The translations under genes and the position numbers were made by a program. This document shows, piece by piece, positions 1-7,049 of a stretch of DNA of 24,207 bases. A model generated the notes under the pieces. It saw nothing but the letters and a program-made list of their open reading frames with translations. It was not told the DNA's origin and ran no database searches. Position 1 is the stretch's first letter; each line of letters starts with the position of its first letter. Source of the stretch: a virus. The DNA lies in the IMG/VR virus record IMGVR_UViG_3300017779_002916, positions 1 to 24,207 of that record; one strand, written 5' to 3'.

Positions 1-317
1 AATATTGCACGTTCTAATGCTTTGTGTCTACTAAATGTTTCAAAGTCATTAAGCAACCAATCATAGTGTTGCTCATTAAGTCCTTTAGGAATCTCTAGCT
101 TTGTACCTGGACAAGCACTATTAACAATCTGTTCTGTAGGAAGTGTATTGTGTTCTTCAACAAATTCTTTTAGAAACTCAGCCGCAGGTTGTAGCTTACG
201 ATCAAAGCTCTGCGGATCAAATACTGCTTGGCAACGCACATAAGTCTGTGCATCGCTTAACATTATTTCTAAATATGTTTTTTGGATATCAAATCCATAA
301 TCAGTATTTTGTTTCAT
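1..317 (-). CDS. 41: gp41-like replicative DNA helicase, N-terminal part (3' end outside window)
   Basis: This is the first 105 codons of a gene that runs off the left edge. It begins MKQNTDYGFDIQKTYLEIML and continues with a helical segment ending in WLLNDFETFSRHKALERAI. That pattern (short helical N-domain, a 'LPTEQIVN' turn, then a WxLxxFExFxRxKALExAI helix) matches my recollection of gp41/DnaB-type helicase N-termini in marine T4-like phages. The Walker A ATPase domain would lie outside the window, so the call rests on the N-domain and on context (gp61, UvsX, UvsY and UvsW in the same window). In T4, gp41 is the hexameric 5'-3' helicase that works with gp61 primase. The ATG (317-315) shares one base with the TAA of the carbamoyltransferase gene (TAATG). 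There is no Shine-Dalgarno; instead a sigma70 promoter sits directly upstream. Confidence 0.7.
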   Translation of the reverse strand, partial: MKQNTDYGFDIQKTYLEIMLSDAQTYVRCQAVFDPQSFDRKLQPAAEFLKEFVEEHNTLPTEQIVNSACPGTKLEIPKGLNEQHYDWLLNDFETFSRHKALERAI

Positions 318-1309
318 TACGTTTTATTATACCATATTTTATCATTAAAGTCAATGTGTTTCTCGTCCATTGCCAAAACTGCACCAATGCAACTTCCAGG
401 ATCACCTGGATTCTTTGGAACATATATTGTATCCCAATTCTTTTTAATTTGTTTTACTGCTACACTATTTAAAGCACAGCCGCCTGTAAGTATTAAATTG
501 CGACTTGGTAAATTTTGTCTACACCATTTACTATTACTTTTGAGTATAAGTTCAAAAGCAAATTGAGTAGCATTCGCTAATCTTTTCATATCGCTTTCAG
601 TTGTAAGGTCGGGCTTGTACCAACTACAACCTTTGTGTAGATTGTGTTTGAACTTAACACCTGGCTTTGTTCCATCTAATGGTGTATCAATAAACGTACC
701 AATAACATCATTAACAAGATGTAAGTTTTCCTGTGTGCTTATGTTTTCACCTGCTGGTGCAACTTTATATTCTTCTGCATTAGGTTTAAACCCGCAACGT
801 TGCGTCATAGCACTATAAAATAATCCTACACTATGTGGATAGCTTTGTGAGTACACTTGTTTTAATCCTGCACCAGGTACATATGAATCAGCTTTCCATA
901 TAGTAAACGTTTCAAACTCTCCTATTGAATCCAAGCACATGATTGTTGCATGAGGTAATCCACTAGTATACCAACCATATGCGGCGTGTGACTTATGATG
1001 TTTAGCATACACTATAGGACAATGAATGTCCCACTTCTTAAGATATTCTTTAATGTTGTTTTCTTTATGAAGCCAACCTTGTCCTGCTCTCCATTGTCTT
1101 AGAGTTTTTAGGAAAGGCTTTTCATACCATACTACCCTGTCAGGTGGGCCATAGCTTTGCCTTGCGGCTTCTATCTGTGTCCAACTAAAGTCTGGATCGT
1201 TGGGAACATCTGAAAAGTCTTTACTCTGACAAGCCCATACAAGTTTGTCATCTATGAATACTGCCAATGCCGCATCATGACTGTTTCCTACCATTCCCCA
1301 AGTAACCAC
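317..1309 (-). CDS. Carbamoyltransferase, NodU/TobZ family, Kae1-like domain only
   Basis: A 330-aa protein matching the N-terminal (Kae1-like, ASKHA-fold) domain of NodU/CmcH/TobZ O-carbamoyltransferases. Visible motifs are GNSHDAA (8-14), HHKSHAAY with H104 and H108 in HxxxH spacing, LDSIGE with D127, PHSVGLFYSA (158-167), EYK (180-182), LTGGCALN (274-281) and PGDPGSCIGA with D303. H104, H108 and the two Asp correspond to the family metal site. Family members are usually about 550-600 aa because a YrdC-like C-terminal domain makes the carbamoyl-adenylate; here the protein stops right after the Kae1-like domain. The start is GTG (1309-1307), supported by AAGGAG 8 nt upstream; the first ATG, five codons in, would truncate the first strand. 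The GTG overlaps the ClpP stop by one base (TAGTG). It probably carbamoylates a hydroxyl on a sugar or small molecule; the substrate is unknown. Confidence 0.85.
   Translation of the reverse strand: MVTWGMVGNSHDAALAVFIDDKLVWACQSKDFSDVPNDPDFSWTQIEAARQSYGPPDRVVWYEKPFLKTLRQWRAGQGWLHKENNIKEYLKKWDIHCPIVYAKHHKSHAAYGWYTSGLPHATIMCLDSIGEFETFTIWKADSYVPGAGLKQVYSQSYPHSVGLFYSAMTQRCGFKPNAEEYKVAPAGENISTQENLHLVNDVIGTFIDTPLDGTKPGVKFKHNLHKGCSWYKPDLTTESDMKRLANATQFAFELILKSNSKWCRQNLPSRNLILTGGCALNSVAVKQIKKNWDTIYVPKNPGDPGSCIGAVLAMDEKHIDFNDKIWYNKT
326..354 (-). promoter_or_regulatory. sigma70 promoter of gp41 helicase gene, near-leaderless
   Basis: On the minus strand, -35 TTGACT is at 354-349, the spacer is exactly 17 nt, and -10 TATAAT is at 331-326 with an extended TGG before it. 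The predicted +1 is about position 319, two bases before the ATG at 317. The promoter lies inside the last codons of the carbamoyltransferase gene. No Shine-Dalgarno lies between promoter and ATG. The hexamers and spacing are seen directly; the start site is inferred from standard sigma70 geometry. Confidence 0.8.
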
Positions 1310-1899
1310 TATCTTGTCTCCTTGATCTTATCTGCTAATCCGTATGCTACTGCTTCTTCGGCAGTCATAAACTTATCACGATCCATATCACGTTCAAAGT
1401 CTTCAAACGTTTTACCTGCCGTGTTATGTTTAACATACAGTCTTGTTAAATGTTCTTTTAGGTATTGTATTTCTTTGTAACGTATTTCAATATCACTTGC
1501 CATACCCTGAGCACCACCACTTGGTTGATGAATCATTGTACGTGCATTAGGTAACAGTATACGTTTACCTGGAGCACCTGCTTGAGCTAGGAATGATCCC
1601 ATTGAACAAGCCTGTCCTAAAACTATTGTACTTACATCACACTTAACAAATTGCATTGTATCGTAAATACTCATTCCACTTGTAATTACTCCTCCTGGAC
1701 TATTAATATAAAAATTAATATCCTTGTCTGAGCTTTGACTTTCTAAGAAAAGCATTTGTGCTACTACTACGTTTGCACTATGATCTTCTACAGGGCCATT
1801 CAACATCACAATCCTATCTTTTAATAGTCGACTGTATATGTCGTATGCTCTTTCCCCTTTGTTGGTAGACTCTACTACCATTGGTATCAATCCTGACAT
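1309..1899 (-). CDS. clpP: ClpP-like ATP-dependent protease, proteolytic subunit
   Basis: A 196-aa protein of the usual ClpP length with an intact catalytic triad: Ser99 in GQACSMGS (95-102), His124 in MIHQPSGG (122-129), and Asp175 in [11 protein letters not shown] by alignment to the E. coli ERDRF motif. The oxyanion-region NSPGG is at 66-70. There is a two-residue insertion relative to E. coli in the loop before the Asp. ClpP forms a tetradecameric barrel fed by ClpX or ClpA-type ATPases. No ATPase is encoded in this window, so it would have to use a host unfoldase. The start ATG has AAGGAG upstream and directly follows the TAA of the DUF2061-like gene. ClpP is known in several marine phages; possible roles are capsid/virion protein processing or redirecting host proteolysis (inference). 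Confidence 0.93.
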   Translation of the reverse strand: MSGLIPMVVESTNKGERAYDIYSRLLKDRIVMLNGPVEDHSANVVVAQMLFLESQSSDKDINFYINSPGGVITSGMSIYDTMQFVKCDVSTIVLGQACSMGSFLAQAGAPGKRILLPNARTMIHQPSGGAQGMASDIEIRYKEIQYLKEHLTRLYVKHNTAGKTFEDFERDMDRDKFMTAEEAVAYGLADKIKETR

Positions 1900-2127
1900 T
1901 TATTGTTTCTCCTTAATACTTTTATATATTTTGTGCAGTACGAAAAACCAAACTCCATTTATTGCTGGTTCAACTAAAGCGACTGTTCCTGCTTCAAACA
2001 AACTTGCTCCGGTGAATGTAGTTACTACTACCATCGCTATACATATATGTCCTAGTGTATAGACCAATGCAAGTGCTAAACTACTTTCTACAAATATTGT
2101 TTGTATGCCTCTAGTAAATTCAGTCAT
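1900..2127 (-). CDS. DUF2061-like small membrane protein
   Basis: A 75-aa protein with two hydrophobic segments (about residues 14-38 and 42-63). It has a middle TTFTG turn and ends in a basic tail, FVLHKIYKSIKEKQ. The two-helix layout with TG after the first helix and a K/H-rich end after the second resembles DUF2061 (PF09834), whose members are uncharacterised inner-membrane proteins. AAGGAG lies seven bases before the ATG. It sits between the 2OG oxygenase and ClpP and is probably co-transcribed with them. The biochemical function is unknown; the domain assignment is by eye. Confidence 0.6.
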   Translation of the reverse strand: MTEFTRGIQTIFVESSLALALVYTLGHICIAMVVVTTFTGASLFEAGTVALVEPAINGVWFFVLHKIYKSIKEKQ

Positions 2128-2141
2128 CTCTATCTCCTTTC

Positions 2142-2783
2142 CTAGTTTATACCCATCACGTTAAAGCTCATGCTAGTTCTAGTAACGTCACTTCTAAACG
2201 GATATACTGTGTGTTTAAGTCCTGCTTGGAATAGCAAGAAGTCTCCTGTTTGAGGAATTATCTTATGCGTTCCTGTTGCTCCAAGAACATCTGGACCATG
2301 TAAAAATTCTATTTGTCCAGCACATTTCATATTGGTATCTTCTGTGTATGTCTCTGTTGCTATAACGTCTGGCACATTGATATACACTACTGCACTAATC
2401 ATTCCTGAATGGCTATGTACAGGATTGAACTCGTTTGCAATTTGGTAATTGATCCAAGGTCCAGTTCCTAGATTAAAATTTAGATTATCGTAAGACTCTT
2501 GACTCTTTTCTGGTTCCTTGTTTATTAAAAGACTGTTTGCACGTTTGTCTTCGTATTGTATAAACTTTCTTAGATGCGGTTGTATGATATTCATAAAAGG
2601 TTCTTGATCATCAACAACTATACCTAGTTGGTCTTTTATGTTACCTGCAAGATCGTTACCAACATTTTGTCTTGCTTTGTATGTAGCATCAGCAACTTCC
2701 TGTAGATAATCTATCTGCTTTGCAGTAAGTTTACCTTGGTATATCGTTGGACCAAAAGGTCTTATAAAATCAGATTGGTACAT
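2142..2783 (-). CDS. 2OG-Fe(II) oxygenase family protein
   Basis: A 213-aa protein resembling the putative 2OG-Fe(II) oxygenases (PF13759/TIGR02466 type) common in T4-like marine phages. The HSHSGMISAVVYINVP stretch (123-138) supplies the first metal His residues (H123 or H125) on the beta-strand before a YI.VP turn. GDFLLFQAGLKHTVYPF (180-196) carries the distal His191, and R202 in VTRTSMSFNV is the likely 2-oxoglutarate-binding Arg. This layout is the double-stranded beta-helix core. The substrate is unknown; hydroxylation of a protein or small molecule is the generic expectation. The ATG overlaps the TGA of the upstream 77-aa gene (TGATG) and has no Shine-Dalgarno, so it is probably translationally coupled. 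Confidence 0.75.
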   Translation of the reverse strand: MYQSDFIRPFGPTIYQGKLTAKQIDYLQEVADATYKARQNVGNDLAGNIKDQLGIVVDDQEPFMNIIQPHLRKFIQYEDKRANSLLINKEPEKSQESYDNLNFNLGTGPWINYQIANEFNPVHSHSGMISAVVYINVPDVIATETYTEDTNMKCAGQIEFLHGPDVLGATGTHKIIPQTGDFLLFQAGLKHTVYPFRSDVTRTSMSFNVMGIN

Positions 2784-3016
2784 CAGTGTTTCGTAGGTCC
2801 TTTTATTTCTTGTACATCATTGCGACCTAAAAATATAGCCTCCATGATGTCTTCGTAGTCATCTGGTTTAAGTGCAGTCTTGTAGATTTTAATTGCTTGA
2901 GCACACATTACTCCTGCAATTTCAAGTGGATCGTATTCTCCAGATTCAATTAGCTTGTTAGCTTCTGCTTCTAGTATACGATAACATTCTTCTGTTTTAT
3001 CTTTTTCTACTACCAT
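2783..3016 (-). CDS. Small conserved-type phage protein (77 aa), unknown function
   Basis: A 77-aa, mostly helical, mildly acidic protein: EECYRILEAEANKLIESGEY, then a segment rich in Ala/Ile (EIAGVMCAQAIKIYKTAL), then a DYEDIMEAIF helix. I do not recognise a family. The frame stays open upstream to 3103, but the start at 3016 (MVVEKDK) is preferred: TAGGA lies just upstream, and the longer version would overlap almost all of the 40-aa gene at 3024-3146 and add a low-complexity basic extension. It follows gp61 and the 40-aa gene in the same unit. Confidence 0.65.
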   Translation of the reverse strand: MVVEKDKTEECYRILEAEANKLIESGEYDPLEIAGVMCAQAIKIYKTALKPDDYEDIMEAIFLGRNDVQEIKGPTKH

Positions 3017-3023
3017 AATATTC

Positions 3024-3146
3024 CTATTTGTAAATGAATGGGTCCTTCTTTTGTAGCTCTTTGATTCTCTTCTTGAACTTTCTACGTTCCTTCCAATCTT
3101 CAAAGAAGCCTTTTATTTTGGCCCATAAGTTTTTTAACCAAACCAT
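3024..3146 (-). CDS. 40-aa basic micro-protein after primase
   Basis: A 40-codon reading frame beginning MVWLKNLWAKIKGFFEDW. It is followed by a very basic helix (KERRKFKKRIKELQKK) and the tail DPFIYK. Its ATG has a strong AAGGAG 6 nt upstream and overlaps the last 13 nt of the gp61 gene; its stop lies 7 nt before the next gene's ATG. The strong ribosome site, the tight fit and the strongly patterned amphipathic composition (aromatic N-half, Lys/Arg C-half) support a real gene. It could bind membrane or nucleic acid; the function is not known. Confidence 0.7.
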   Translation of the reverse strand: MVWLKNLWAKIKGFFEDWKERRKFKKRIKELQKKDPFIYK

Positions 3147-4120
3147 TTCTTGCTCCTTAATTTAATTTTTAGTTCTGAATCTTCTGTACTAGATACTAGT
3201 GTGTGAAGTGTGTACATTCTACCATACTTGATTACTGCGTCATTAACATCTTTGACGTCATCGGACCAATCCGGCATACTAACTGACCAACCTAATTCTA
3301 TTGCTTGTTCCATTAATTTATGTCCGTTATCATCACGATCCGGAACTAGTATTACTTTTTTATTTAACGCATTTATGGCCAAGGCCTGTTGATCTTTGAC
3401 TTCACTTCCTAGTAGTGCAATACCGTCTACACCAATAGCATCAAACGGTCCTTCTACTACAATACAAAATATTCTTTGCCAATTCTGTGCATCTAAATTG
3501 AATACATATCCAGGCTGTTGCTCACTCATGTATTTCGGACTTCCTTCGTTTATTTTACGTGCAGTCCAACCTACAATCCTACGTTCACTATTATATTCCT
3601 TATGATAGAAAGGCATAATCAATCTATCCTTATAACCTAGTTTAGGTGTCCAATGGAAATCATAGTCATCAACATTAAGTTGTCTTGACTTCATATATTG
3701 TAAAATGTTGTCTGGTGTGTTTTCATCAATTGGTTGTGCACCATCTGGTAATGGCTTGTCGACGAACTTTGGAAGCTCTACTATTGTTTGTTGAAACCCT
3801 TGAGTCTCATTAAACTGTAAAACTGCCAAAGCCAATTTAGTAATTGTATCGTCTGAAGCGCCTAGCCATTGTAACAGTAATTTCATCTTGCCGGATAGCT
3901 TACGGCCTGTCTGCCAAGAAGCTTTAAATCCACAGTTGAAACAATGATAGCTTACTCCATCTTGTGTTTGGTTCTTTATCAATCCACCACGTTGTCTTGA
4001 GTCTTGAGTAGTCCCATTGTGGTGACAACAAGGTGCATTGAAAGATGTCCAACCAGACGGAGTTGTTTTCCGTTTACTGGGAAGGTGGGTAATTACTGTA
4101 TCATAAACTAGACTACTCAT
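3134..4120 (-). CDS. 61: DNA primase subunit, T4 gp61-like
   Basis: A 328-aa primase. A CHC2-type zinc-binding region has C31, C32, H33/H34 and then YHCFNCGF with C60 and C63. A TOPRIM domain follows: VVEGPFDAIG with E223, ALLGSEV (235-241), and ILVPDRDDNG with D261 and D263. Length and domain order match T4 gp61 (342 aa), which makes RNA primers and binds gp41 helicase. The start ATG (4120) gives MSSLVYDTVITHLP, close to the T4 N-terminus, and there is no other Met before residue 79. There is no Shine-Dalgarno; a sigma70 promoter places +1 on the A of this ATG. The 3' end overlaps the 40-aa gene. Confidence 0.92.
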   Translation of the reverse strand: MSSLVYDTVITHLPSKRKTTPSGWTSFNAPCCHHNGTTQDSRQRGGLIKNQTQDGVSYHCFNCGFKASWQTGRKLSGKMKLLLQWLGASDDTITKLALAVLQFNETQGFQQTIVELPKFVDKPLPDGAQPIDENTPDNILQYMKSRQLNVDDYDFHWTPKLGYKDRLIMPFYHKEYNSERRIVGWTARKINEGSPKYMSEQQPGYVFNLDAQNWQRIFCIVVEGPFDAIGVDGIALLGSEVKDQQALAINALNKKVILVPDRDDNGHKLMEQAIELGWSVSMPDWSDDVKDVNDAVIKYGRMYTLHTLVSSTEDSELKIKLRSKKWFG

Positions 4121-4126
4121 ACTATT

Positions 4127-4155
4127 ATTATAGTATAAAACGTCTACAAAGTCAA
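4127..4155 (-). promoter_or_regulatory. sigma70 promoter of gp61 primase, leaderless
   Basis: Minus-strand -35 TTGACT is at 4155-4150, immediately after the TAG of the virion gene. The spacer is exactly 17 nt and -10 TATAAT is at 4132-4127. Six bases (AATAGT) separate the -10 from the ATG, so the predicted +1 is the A of the start codon at 4120. The whole 35-nt gap between genes is filled by this promoter, with no room for a ribosome-binding site. Confidence 0.85.
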
Positions 4156-4941
4156 CTAGTTTCTTACTAAAACTTTATCGATTGTTCCGTTTTGTTTATG
4201 GTATTGGATACGTATGTGACTGTACACACCGTTGAAGTTTATATACTTTGGTTGTGTTGAAACAGTATCAAAAGATAACGTTCCTACGTTGCCCCAATAT
4301 GTACTTCCTGTTATAGTGTTATCCAATGTTGCTTGGACATGAACATCACCAGTAAAGTCTGTTGTATATACTGCCGCAGTATGTAATGCTTCATTACCAT
4401 TCTTAGCCGGCTCGGCTGTGATTGTTTCACTGTAGTAGATGTCTGTACCTGCACCTGTTTCAGTAAACGTTGTAATGTTGTAAGTGTCTGCTGGACCAGG
4501 GAAAGCATCACCTTCAACTTTAATCGTACCTTGTGCACCATATTGACTATCTGCATAGGTAAGTGTTTTGTCTCCACTTGTCGCAACCATGTAAACATTG
4601 TAGCTACAAAACTGTCCTTGCACGTTTAAAAGATCGTTCTCAGTTACTGTTACTGTGAACTGTCCTTTAAAACTTGGTGTTGATGTTTCTTTAATAGTTC
4701 CGTCACGTTCAACGATCATCTTATTGTTTGCGTCGAACATAACAAACTTAGGCGTGTAAGTGTTTAATATACTCACAGGCTTCTGGTCTGGATTCTTAAT
4801 CTCAAAGGTCAAGACATTATCTATTCCTCTGTAGACTTTCATTGTTCTCTGGTACACTGGTCTATACTCCGTTATGTTGTTAGTCAGATCTGCTATGAGT
4901 ACTGACTTATTGGTTGCTAAATATCGATATGTTAACTGCAT
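4156..4941 (-). CDS. Probable virion-associated beta-rich protein
   Basis: A 261-aa protein from ATG 4941 (MQLTYRYLATNKSVLI). It is predicted to be almost all beta: alternating Thr/Ser/Val strands, many Gly/Asn turns and no catalytic motif. The N-terminal part (MKVYRGIDNVLTFEIKN, then SFKGQFTVTVTENDLLN) resembles the beta-sandwich style of phage baseplate or receptor-binding-associated domains. The C-terminus (YSHIRIQYHKQNGTIDKVLVRN) forms likely closing strands. The reading frame stays open far upstream to 5331, but that stretch lies antisense to the plus-strand gene and is not credible. A T4-late-like octamer 5 nt before this ATG fits a structural gene. MCMQ, two codons earlier, is an alternative start. 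The exact virion role is unknown. Confidence 0.6.
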   Translation of the reverse strand: MQLTYRYLATNKSVLIADLTNNITEYRPVYQRTMKVYRGIDNVLTFEIKNPDQKPVSILNTYTPKFVMFDANNKMIVERDGTIKETSTPSFKGQFTVTVTENDLLNVQGQFCSYNVYMVATSGDKTLTYADSQYGAQGTIKVEGDAFPGPADTYNITTFTETGAGTDIYYSETITAEPAKNGNEALHTAAVYTTDFTGDVHVQATLDNTITGSTYWGNVGTLSFDTVSTQPKYINFNGVYSHIRIQYHKQNGTIDKVLVRN

Positions 4942-4946
4942 ACACA

Positions 4947-4954
4947 TATTTATC
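4947..4954 (-). promoter_or_regulatory. T4-type late promoter of virion gene
   Basis: GATAAATA on the minus strand is a 7/8 match to the T4 late promoter consensus TATAAATA. It is followed by TGTGT and then ATG at 4941. In T4 late promoters the octamer occupies about -13 to -6, which puts +1 exactly on the A of the ATG. No Shine-Dalgarno is present. It lies in the 19-nt divergent gap (4942-4960) between this gene and the plus-strand pair. Confidence 0.6.
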
Positions 4955-4960
4955 GAGATC

Positions 4961-5335
4961 ATGTTACTAAAAGATATAGAAACAAATTTCCCCTTTTTAA
5001 GCATCGTACAGTACGGTGGTAATGAATACGTTGGTATTATAAACAACCAGGATAACTTCGTTACTAGTATGTACGTATATACTATGCTACGATCAGATGA
5101 GGAAAAGAAACACTTCATAGACATGGGTGAAGTATGGTGGTTTGAAAGCAACCGTACAATACCTATCAGCATATTCCTTCCTAAAGAGTTTGACCACTTT
5201 AGACATTGCCTAGTTACGATGAACAGCAAGGACGTTAAGGTTACAACCGGTCCTGTAGTAAACATAGGTAACTTGTCAATTAAACGTATCAAACGCAAGA
5301 GTGTACAATTGATGAGAAAGCCAAAAGACAAATGA
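4961..5335 (+). CDS. Conserved-type marine T4-like phage protein (124 aa)
   Basis: A 124-aa protein from ATG 4961 (MLLKDIETNFPFLSIVQYGG). It contains GNEYVGIINNQDNFVTSMYV, a helix with DEEKKHFIDMGEVWWFESNR, and a basic C-terminus KRIKRKSVQLMRKPKDK. I recall similar proteins in marine T4-like myoviruses with no assigned function. An upstream in-frame start at 4874 would run antisense into the virion gene and is rejected. GAG at -7 is only a weak ribosome site. It is divergent from the late virion gene and overlaps the next gene by ATGA, so the two plus-strand genes form one unit. I see no clear promoter for it. Confidence 0.75.
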   Translation: MLLKDIETNFPFLSIVQYGGNEYVGIINNQDNFVTSMYVYTMLRSDEEKKHFIDMGEVWWFESNRTIPISIFLPKEFDHFRHCLVTMNSKDVKVTTGPVVNIGNLSIKRIKRKSVQLMRKPKDK

Positions 5336-6024
5336 AATTAGTAGTAGCAGGTTGTAGCTTTTCAGATTACTTAGAAAAAAATAGCTATACATACGGAGAA
5401 CAGTTAGCCGCGTTCTTAGGTAGGGAGTATGTACACGAGGGTGCTGGCTCAGGATCTAATTGGCGTATATGGCGTACAGTTGGAACCATGATGCACAACA
5501 ATACACTTGGTCCAGATGACATAGTGATAATACAATATACTAATACTGAAAGACAAGAGTTTTGGTCACAACATCCACCAGACAGACCTAATGTGTACAA
5601 TGGAAAGAAACGTAGACCGTTGCGTGAAGAAGGTCCAGAAGGCGGTAGCATCATTAGATACAAAAGCCAGGCACACACTTGGTTAAACAAACCATTTCCT
5701 AAAGAAGGTAGATTTGTAAGAAACTATGAAGAAAGACACGTGTCAGAAGAGTTTGGCAAACAACAATTCCTAGCACACCATACAATGTTTATGAGTGCGT
5801 TACGTGATAAGAAAATTAAAACTGTGTTCTTACGCAGTCGTATAAATCCTTTCTTTGACTTAGATCAGGATCATGAGTTTAATAGTTACAAAGAAGCAGA
5901 TGACGATTTATTTAATGAAGCACACTATTATGAAGAGGGCGATTCAAGTCATCTAAATGACAAGGGTCATTATAATCTTGCAAGAAAACTTAACAAGCAT
6001 ATTAAAAACTTAGGTTGGAAATAA
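5332..6024 (+). CDS. SGNH/GDSL-like hydrolase
   Basis: A 230-aa protein with the SGNH layout. Block I is VVAGCSFSD with Ser9 as candidate nucleophile. A GAGSGSNW segment provides Gly/Asn43 (block II-like), and IIQYTNTER gives Asn71 (block III-like). GDSSHLNDKGHYNLA supplies the D204-x-x-H207 pair of block V. SGNH enzymes are esterases or acetylhydrolases acting on sugars, lipids or peptides. In phages they can trim acetyl groups from surface glycans or be tail-associated, but no signal peptide or fiber repeat is seen here, so the substrate is open. It starts by ATGA overlap with the previous gene. Its TAA abuts the TAA of the convergent minus-strand gene with no gap. Confidence 0.65.
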   Translation: MKLVVAGCSFSDYLEKNSYTYGEQLAAFLGREYVHEGAGSGSNWRIWRTVGTMMHNNTLGPDDIVIIQYTNTERQEFWSQHPPDRPNVYNGKKRRPLREEGPEGGSIIRYKSQAHTWLNKPFPKEGRFVRNYEERHVSEEFGKQQFLAHHTMFMSALRDKKIKTVFLRSRINPFFDLDQDHEFNSYKEADDDLFNEAHYYEEGDSSHLNDKGHYNLARKLNKHIKNLGWK

Positions 6025-6315
6025 TTACTTACGTAGTTTTTTAACTAGCAGTGGTAAGTAAACGCATACTGCAACCATACCCCAAAAGATTCCTAATACT
6101 GTTGCATATAATTTCCAATTAGAAAAATCTAACAGTATTCCTAAACTGACACCACCTATCCATACGTAGTCAAGTGTTGCGTGAAACTTCTTCCACTTCG
6201 CACCATACGTTGCAATAAGTTGATCTCTTTTGTTAGCGAACCAAGGGTGTACGTGTCGCATTATGACGAAACCTTCATTCAACACCATCACGGTGAATCC
6301 TATCCAGAATATCAT
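6025..6315 (-). CDS. Small multi-pass membrane protein (96 aa)
   Basis: A 96-aa protein with three hydrophobic segments: about residues 2-19, about 49-64 (YVWIGGVSLGILL) and about 69-89 (LYATVLGIFWGMVAVCVYLPLL). A charged loop with a WKKFHATLD motif separates the first two, and the tail is KKLRK. No family is recognised. AAAGG lies upstream of the ATG, and the start overlaps the preceding gene by 4 nt (ATGA). It is the last gene of the unit before the strand switch. The role could be inner-membrane modification or superinfection exclusion, but nothing in the sequence shows this. Confidence 0.65.
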   Translation of the reverse strand: MIFWIGFTVMVLNEGFVIMRHVHPWFANKRDQLIATYGAKWKKFHATLDYVWIGGVSLGILLDFSNWKLYATVLGIFWGMVAVCVYLPLLVKKLRK

Positions 6316-7049
6316 TTGTACCTTTTCGGACTTAACTTGGGTCTATAGTGTTGTGCCTTGAACAGGCTGTTGTGAATAAACTGAGTCACTTTGTTGTGCA
6401 TTGATCGATGGTCGCCTACCAACACTTCCATTTCATAATCTTCTCTCTTGAAAGGAATCACTTGACATATAGGCATACCGTATTCAAATGTTATTTCTTC
6501 ACCCATTGGTGCAGTAAAGAAACTATTAATATGTGCTTCATGATATAAATCTGTATCTATTATACCATTCATTATTTCTAAATTCTTATGCTTGTTATAG
6601 TAAGGTGCAACAAACATACAACTATACCCTGGAGGTGTTTTAACAAACCAAGGATTCATAAACTTAAAGCTACCGTTAAAAGTATCAGCTTCAAACGGAA
6701 ACGCATTCATCTGTTCCATAGGGTGCGTACTTGCACCAAACATACTTTGTTGTCCACCTGGCATTCTCCATCTGATACCTTGTGGTTGTTCTTGTGTTTC
6801 AGGTACACGTACTACTTTGTAGTCACACCATAAAGGAATAACGTAACCTTGATTAAGAACATCTAGTATACCAGGGCAACTCTTTACAGTCTTAGGTCCA
6901 CCTCTGTCTTCAAGTTCTTGTGACATAGGCACTTCAGGAGTCTTTTGTTTCTTAAACCATTCAGGCCAAAACTTACTCGCTGGTACGGGTGGCAAACTTT
7001 CTTTAAGTTCTTCGTAGTTTGTAAAAAATGTTACTTTAGTTGGATTCAT
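6312..7049 (-). CDS. Conserved-type phage protein, paralog of the 12095-12823 gene
   Basis: A 245-aa soluble protein of unknown function. Conserved landmarks shared with the gene at 12095-12823 are PEWFKKQK (29-36), SCPGILDVLNQGYVIPLWC (57-75), NPWFVKTPPG (132-141), NGIID with a following HINS strand (161-175), and CQVIPFKRE (195-203). The many Trp, Pro and Tyr in beta-like strands suggest a compact beta fold. The pattern of a C-P motif followed by a 'G-x-v...P..W' strand is distantly like DUF6065, but I cannot confirm that. The ATG overlaps the end of the DnaE-like gene by 14 nt and has no clear Shine-Dalgarno. Confidence 0.7.
   Translation of the reverse strand: MNPTKVTFFTNYEELKESLPPVPASKFWPEWFKKQKTPEVPMSQELEDRGGPKTVKSCPGILDVLNQGYVIPLWCDYKVVRVPETQEQPQGIRWRMPGGQQSMFGASTHPMEQMNAFPFEADTFNGSFKFMNPWFVKTPPGYSCMFVAPYYNKHKNLEIMNGIIDTDLYHEAHINSFFTAPMGEEITFEYGMPICQVIPFKREDYEMEVLVGDHRSMHNKVTQFIHNSLFKAQHYRPKLSPKRYK

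Noticed and set aside
4921-4930. ATATCGATAT perfect palindrome near the divergent start sites
   Set aside because: Ten bases, inside coding sequence, single copy seen; easily chance at this base composition.
4942-5331. Upstream extension of the virion gene's reading frame to 5331
   Set aside because: It is antisense to the plus-strand 124-aa gene, has no ribosome site, and a late-like promoter sits directly before the ATG at 4941.
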